This document shows positions 33,036 through 36,025 of a stretch of 36,025 nucleotides of DNA, in pieces. The DNA lies in contig DASXLL010000375.1 in the NCBI GenBank assembly GCA_036496265.1, positions 1 to 36,025 of the forward strand. Direction: 5' to 3'. A model generated the notes under the pieces. That model did not search any database. It was not told the DNA's origin and saw nothing but the letters and a program-made list of their open reading frames with translations. Source of the stretch: CAYLLN01 sp036496265. Its GTDB lineage: Bacteria; Planctomycetota; Planctomycetia; Pirellulales; Pirellulaceae. The position numbers were made by a program, and so were the translations under genes. How positions within the stretch are numbered: position 1 is the stretch's first letter; the number at the start of each line of letters is the position of its first letter.

Positions 33036-34121
33036 GTGGCTTCCGAAGACTTTGGTGATAAAACACACGAAGCAACCCCGTATCGTCGGCAAAAGGCCCG
33101 CGAAGAGGGTCAGGTCGTGCGCAGCCAGGATCTGGCTTCTGCCGGCCTGTTGATCGCCGGCCTCCTCGTCTTGTGGTATTTCAGCGGCGGCCTGTCCGAT
33201 TTGCTCGGCCGGCTCACCACCGAACATTTGGGCGGCGACGCCTGGCTAACGATCGATGTCGCGGTCTTCGTCCACCATACGTTGTTCCTCGCCGGCCGAC
33301 TCGCCCTCGCGCTGCTTCCGATCCTCGGCCTATTAATGGTTGGGGCGATCATCACCCACATGGGTCAATTCGGCTTCCTCTATCTGCCGGAAAAAGTCGC
33401 CCTCGACTGGCAGCGCATCAACCCGCTGCAAAACTACGGTCGCATCTTCTCGATGTCGAACGCCGTCCACCTCGGCTTCGGCCTGTTAAAGGTGCTTCTC
33501 ATCGTCACCGTCGCCGGCTGGAGCCTGTGGGGCGAGCGCGGCAAACTCCTGAATCTTTCGGCCCAATCGACGGCTGAAATCGGCGCCTACCTGCTCACCG
33601 TCCTGCTCTGGACCAGCCTCAAGGTCGGCAGCTCCCTCGGCGTCCTCGCGCTCTTCGACTATGGCTATCAATATTGGAAGCACGAGCAAGATCTGAAAAT
33701 GACCACGCAAGAGCTGAAGGACGAAGTAAAAACCCAGCAAGGCGATCCGCAAATCGCCGCCAAGCGCAAGCAAGTTCAGCGGCAGATGGTCCTCCGCCGC
33801 CTTAGCACAACGATTCCCAAGGCCGACGTCATCGTCACCAACCCCACCGAGCTAGCCATCGCCCTCCAATACGACGCGGAAAAGATGCCCGCGCCGATCG
33901 TCATTGCCAAAGGCGCCGGTGTTTTAGCGCAGCGCATCCGGCGTCTCGCCCTGGAAAGCAGCGTCCCCATCGTCGAGCGCAAAGAACTCGCTCGTGCCCT
34001 TTACGCCAACGTCGAAATCGGCCAGCAAGTTCCCGCCGAGCAATACGCCGCCGTCGCCGAAGTCATCCGCTACGTCTACCAACTGAAGAAGAAGCCATTG
34101 CCTGGATTGAAAGCGGCATAG
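33036..34121 (+). CDS. flhB: Flagellar export switch protein FlhB with NPTE cleavage site variant
   Basis: The protein has 361 residues from a GTG at 33036; the next in-frame starts would delete the conserved head. The N-terminus reads KTHEATPYRRQKAREEGQVVRSQDL, the FlhB signature. Four membrane helices lie between about 33 and 210. The cytoplasmic domain starts at about 215 and has a conserved charged stretch (KTQQGDPQIAAKRKQVQRQM). The autocleavage site is N269-P270-T271-E272, where most FlhB proteins have NPTH. Cleavage occurs between Asn and Pro, and the His-to-Glu change may slow or alter it. The C-terminal AIALQYDAEKMPAPIVIAKGAGVLAQRIRRLA block is typical. FlhB switches export specificity. 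Confidence 0.96.
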   Translation: MASEDFGDKTHEATPYRRQKAREEGQVVRSQDLASAGLLIAGLLVLWYFSGGLSDLLGRLTTEHLGGDAWLTIDVAVFVHHTLFLAGRLALALLPILGLLMVGAIITHMGQFGFLYLPEKVALDWQRINPLQNYGRIFSMSNAVHLGFGLLKVLLIVTVAGWSLWGERGKLLNLSAQSTAEIGAYLLTVLLWTSLKVGSSLGVLALFDYGYQYWKHEQDLKMTTQELKDEVKTQQGDPQIAAKRKQVQRQMVLRRLSTTIPKADVIVTNPTELAIALQYDAEKMPAPIVIAKGAGVLAQRIRRLALESSVPIVERKELARALYANVEIGQQVPAEQYAAVAEVIRYVYQLKKKPLPGLKAA

Positions 34122-34128
34122 CGGCTCA

Positions 34129-34235
34129 ATTTGGGATTTTTGATTTCAGATTCATGATTCAAATCCCAAATCATAAATCCCAAATCTGAAATCTGCCACC
34201 TCAAGTCTCAAGTCTCAAGTCTCAAGTCTCAGGCC
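34129..34235. repeat. Heptamer array (AAATCCC and TCAAGTC families), flhB-sulfotransferase gap
   Basis: ATTTGGG, ATTTTTG, ATTTCAG, ATTCATG (34129-34156) face AAATCCC, AAATCAT, AAATCCC, AAATCTG, AAATCTG (34161-34195). A five-base break precedes TCAAGTC repeated four times and TCAGGCC (34201-34235). It lies between convergent genes and could fold as a hairpin at both transcript ends. Confidence 0.88.
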
Positions 34236-34240
34236 TTCCC

Positions 34241-35536
34241 TCACGCGTAACCGTATTTGTCAAAATACGCCGCCCACCTCTCGTGAATCTTGTTCTTCAC
34301 CGCCTTATCGATGTGATGCTTGTTCGTTTTGTAATCCTTTTGCCCCATCACAAACGCGTCGATCTTTTCTCGCACCATTTCATACGGCCCTAGCTCTAGC
34401 TTCTCGTACATCTTGCGAACTTCGCCCGCCGGATCGGCCACCAAATCCTCGTATCGCACCTCGTAAATCGAATTTTCCGGCAGCCGTTGCCGCTGCTCCT
34501 CAAACGCGGCATACATCCGCGTCAGGCAGGTGAAAACGTACTCTTCTAAACCCTTGTTCTTTGGAAATTGCAGCCCCTGCACTTCATCGAGCGACGGCCA
34601 GAGCTTCATCGTCGAAGGATAGAGCGCAAACGGATGCCGCACGATGTGAATGAACTTCGCGCCGGGGAACAACCGCGACAGTAGTTCGACACGCCCCGTG
34701 TGCGGCGGCGACTTAAGAAGTACCCGCTTGCCACCGCCGGCCACCGTCAGCAACTTCACGAAATCCACAATTGCCTTCTCAAACCGCGCGACGTCCGTCT
34801 CCGCACAGCCCCGCATATCCAAAAACTCCATATATGGCGGCGGATCATTGGGAAACGCCATCCGCAAATACGGCGTCGGCGCGCCGAGTGTGAGCAGCGC
34901 AAATTCGTCCTCCTGCGGCCGGTCCCAGCCCGCCGCCATGTTGTCCATCGGCCGCTGTTTGGGTATTAGCCAAAAACCCAGCTTGTTCATCAACCATTCG
35001 GTCCACAGGCAATGATGCGGCGCAAAGCATTGATATGTCGTCGGCGAGACGAATCGCTCGTCGAGAAACAGCAACTCGTGTAGATACGTCGTGCCGCTCC
35101 GCCAATGGCCGATGATGAAGATCGGCGGGTGCTCGATCTTCGCTTCTTGGAGGCGCCGCCCATACCGCAGCCACTGCACGACCGCGAACAGCGAATTCAG
35201 CGGCGTGATGATGCTGATCAAAAAAGCCATCGGCCAGCGCAGTGGATGAATCCGAAAGCCGTGCGACGCCATCAACCCCCACCACTCCAGCGGCCGCATT
35301 CCATGCCAAAACCGCGGTGAATACCACGGATACGGATTCGTTTCCAACTTCGGCGGCACTGGTATCTTGCCAGTGTTGGGTGGCACTGGCGTCCCGCCAG
35401 TGCTACGCACGGGTGAGGCAGATGTGTCACCGGTCGAGTGCGCGTCAGACTTCTTCCCGGACGGCGCCGCTTCACCCTTGCGACTCGCCCAGCCCTCCGG
35501 CAACTCCGCGGTGTGGTTTGTTGGTTTGCTGGCCAT
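34241..35536 (-). CDS. PAPS-dependent sulfotransferase (Sulfotransfer_3-like)
   Basis: The protein has 431 residues from the ATG at 35536; an upstream TTG would add three. A low-complexity head of about 65 residues includes repeat-encoded STGGTPVPPNTGKIPVPP (45-62). The catalytic domain has the 5'-phosphosulfate-binding motif GHWRSGTTYLH at 143-153 and a 3'-phosphate-binding stretch IHIVRHPFALYPS. The protein may be membrane-associated through the hydrophobic segment at about 103-122 (MAFLISIITPLNSLFAVVQW). It should transfer sulfate from PAPS to a carbohydrate, lipid or similar acceptor, but the acceptor cannot be inferred. Sulfotransferase and sulfatase genes are numerous in planctomycetes. 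It is convergent with flhB and shows no functional link to it. Confidence 0.88.
   Translation of the reverse strand: MASKPTNHTAELPEGWASRKGEAAPSGKKSDAHSTGDTSASPVRSTGGTPVPPNTGKIPVPPKLETNPYPWYSPRFWHGMRPLEWWGLMASHGFRIHPLRWPMAFLISIITPLNSLFAVVQWLRYGRRLQEAKIEHPPIFIIGHWRSGTTYLHELLFLDERFVSPTTYQCFAPHHCLWTEWLMNKLGFWLIPKQRPMDNMAAGWDRPQEDEFALLTLGAPTPYLRMAFPNDPPPYMEFLDMRGCAETDVARFEKAIVDFVKLLTVAGGGKRVLLKSPPHTGRVELLSRLFPGAKFIHIVRHPFALYPSTMKLWPSLDEVQGLQFPKNKGLEEYVFTCLTRMYAAFEEQRQRLPENSIYEVRYEDLVADPAGEVRKMYEKLELGPYEMVREKIDAFVMGQKDYKTNKHHIDKAVKNKIHERWAAYFDKYGYA
35355..35403. repeat. Tandem REP-like hairpins (CACTGG/CCAGTG) inside the sulfotransferase gene
   Basis: The first hairpin is CACTGG-n7-CCAGTG (about 35357-35375). 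The second is GCACTGGCG-TCC-CGCCAGTGC (35383-35403) with a perfect 9-bp stem. They are read in frame as the Pro/Thr/Val-rich GGTPVPP-type peptide near the N-terminus. Confidence 0.8.
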
Positions 35537-35643
35537 AACGCCCAAATTTTAGTTTCCTGACCACGACTGCGGAACCGCACTGCCCTGAATCGACAACCGA
35601 CTGCCGCCAACCCCAATCAGCCTGCCAAGCCCTTCGCGATCAT

Positions 35644-36025
35644 TCATACCGCCCGCAGCCGCATAATGCTGTTATAAATTTGGCTCACCGGCTCATGATA
35701 GATATCGGCGATCGGAATCTTGGTCCCTTCCACAACGAGTTGAATGCATGCGCCGTGAAATTGCCTGTTTTTCCCCAGAACTACCGCTCCTTTCGTGAGC
35801 TTGGCGCTGCGAATCTCTTCCCATCGCAATTCGCCGACCAGGTCGCCCTGAATCATCGCCAATCCACCCGGCGAAACAACCAATCCAGCCGCTTCCACAT
35901 TGACACCGGTGTGTGAACGATTGCTTATGACCAGAGCAATTAATCCCGTCACGACAAAAGTCACGATTGAAATGATGCTCAGGATCAGGGCTCCGTCGTT
36001 CCGAATATCGCTACAGTAAGCCAGG
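35644..36025 (-). CDS. Hypothetical small membrane protein, PH-like, partial (N-terminus outside window)
   Basis: The frame is open from the right edge to a stop at 35644. The visible part is about 126 residues. A GTG at 35964 would give 106 residues, but the frame continues upstream without a stop and that GTG lies inside the hydrophobic segment, so the true start is probably outside. A membrane helix (IISIVTFVVTGLIALVI) is followed by a beta-rich domain with RWEEIRSAKLTKGAVVLG, resembling a bacterial PH-like domain. Function is unknown. Confidence 0.6.
   Translation of the reverse strand, partial: LAYCSDIRNDGALILSIISIVTFVVTGLIALVISNRSHTGVNVEAAGLVVSPGGLAMIQGDLVGELRWEEIRSAKLTKGAVVLGKNRQFHGACIQLVVEGTKIPIADIYHEPVSQIYNSIMRLRAV

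Noticed and set aside
34129..34235. Array after flhB considered as a rho-independent terminator
   Set aside because: The stems are A/T-rich and imperfect with no U-tract. A hairpin role at transcript ends is possible, but intrinsic termination is not supported.
1..36025. tRNA, rRNA or transposase genes
   Set aside because: None could be recognised on either strand.

Overview
The window looks like a chromosomal segment of a planctomycete (Planctomycetota, perhaps a Pirellulales-type organism). The grounds are the FEPRRLLA (LEPR-XLL-type) motif at the start of a giant secreted protein, the high-GC coding style, the flagellar gene content with divergent FliG and FliN, and several REP-like palindromes that recall planctomycete genomes. 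The order-level guess is an inference.

Layout. (1) Positions 1-10285, minus strand, hold one uninterrupted reading frame that runs off the left edge. It is a subtilisin-family (S8) protease of more than 3,400 residues. An N-terminal protease domain with an intact Asp/His/Asn/Ser set is followed by four long units of about 0.6-0.77 kb-codons each, built from Ig-like, pre-peptidase (PPC-type) and MAM/jelly-roll-like beta domains. (2) Positions 10286-10859 form a non-coding divergent gap with a 17-bp inverted repeat and a weak promoter candidate. (3) Positions 10860-16316, plus strand, encode a membrane-anchored TPR protein, a FlgN-like chaperone candidate, a soluble histidine kinase and an NtrC-type sigma-54 activator, with overlapping or closely spaced genes. 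(4) A near-perfect sigma-54 promoter at 16538-16553 precedes a long plus-strand flagellar cluster: flgB, flgC, fliE, fliF, fliG, fliH, fliI, fliJ, a MotE-like gene, fliK, flgD, flgE, fliL, fliN, fliO, fliP, fliQ, fliR, flhB (16594-34121). (5) A minus-strand sulfotransferase converges on flhB, and a partial minus-strand small membrane protein runs off the right edge.

How it works together. The kinase and NtrC-like regulator most likely activate the adjacent sigma-54 promoter. The cluster behind it encodes the rod base (FlgB, FlgC, FliE), MS ring and switch (FliF, FliG, FliN), export ATPase complex (FliH, FliI, FliJ), export gate (FliO, FliP, FliQ, FliR, FlhB), hook and hook-length control (FlgD, FlgE, FliK), and stator-associated proteins (FliL, MotE-like). 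fliM, motA/motB, flbD and flagellin are not in the window.

The most unusual signal is not a protein. Nine flagellar gene ends or junctions carry short arrays built from 7-bp words, often as a forward block followed by its reverse complement, with a different word family at most sites. They resemble the STRR heptamer repeats described in cyanobacteria. Further copies or REP-like palindromes lie in frame inside fliO, fliI, the histidine kinase and the sulfotransferase, so these repeats appear to have entered coding sequence without breaking it.
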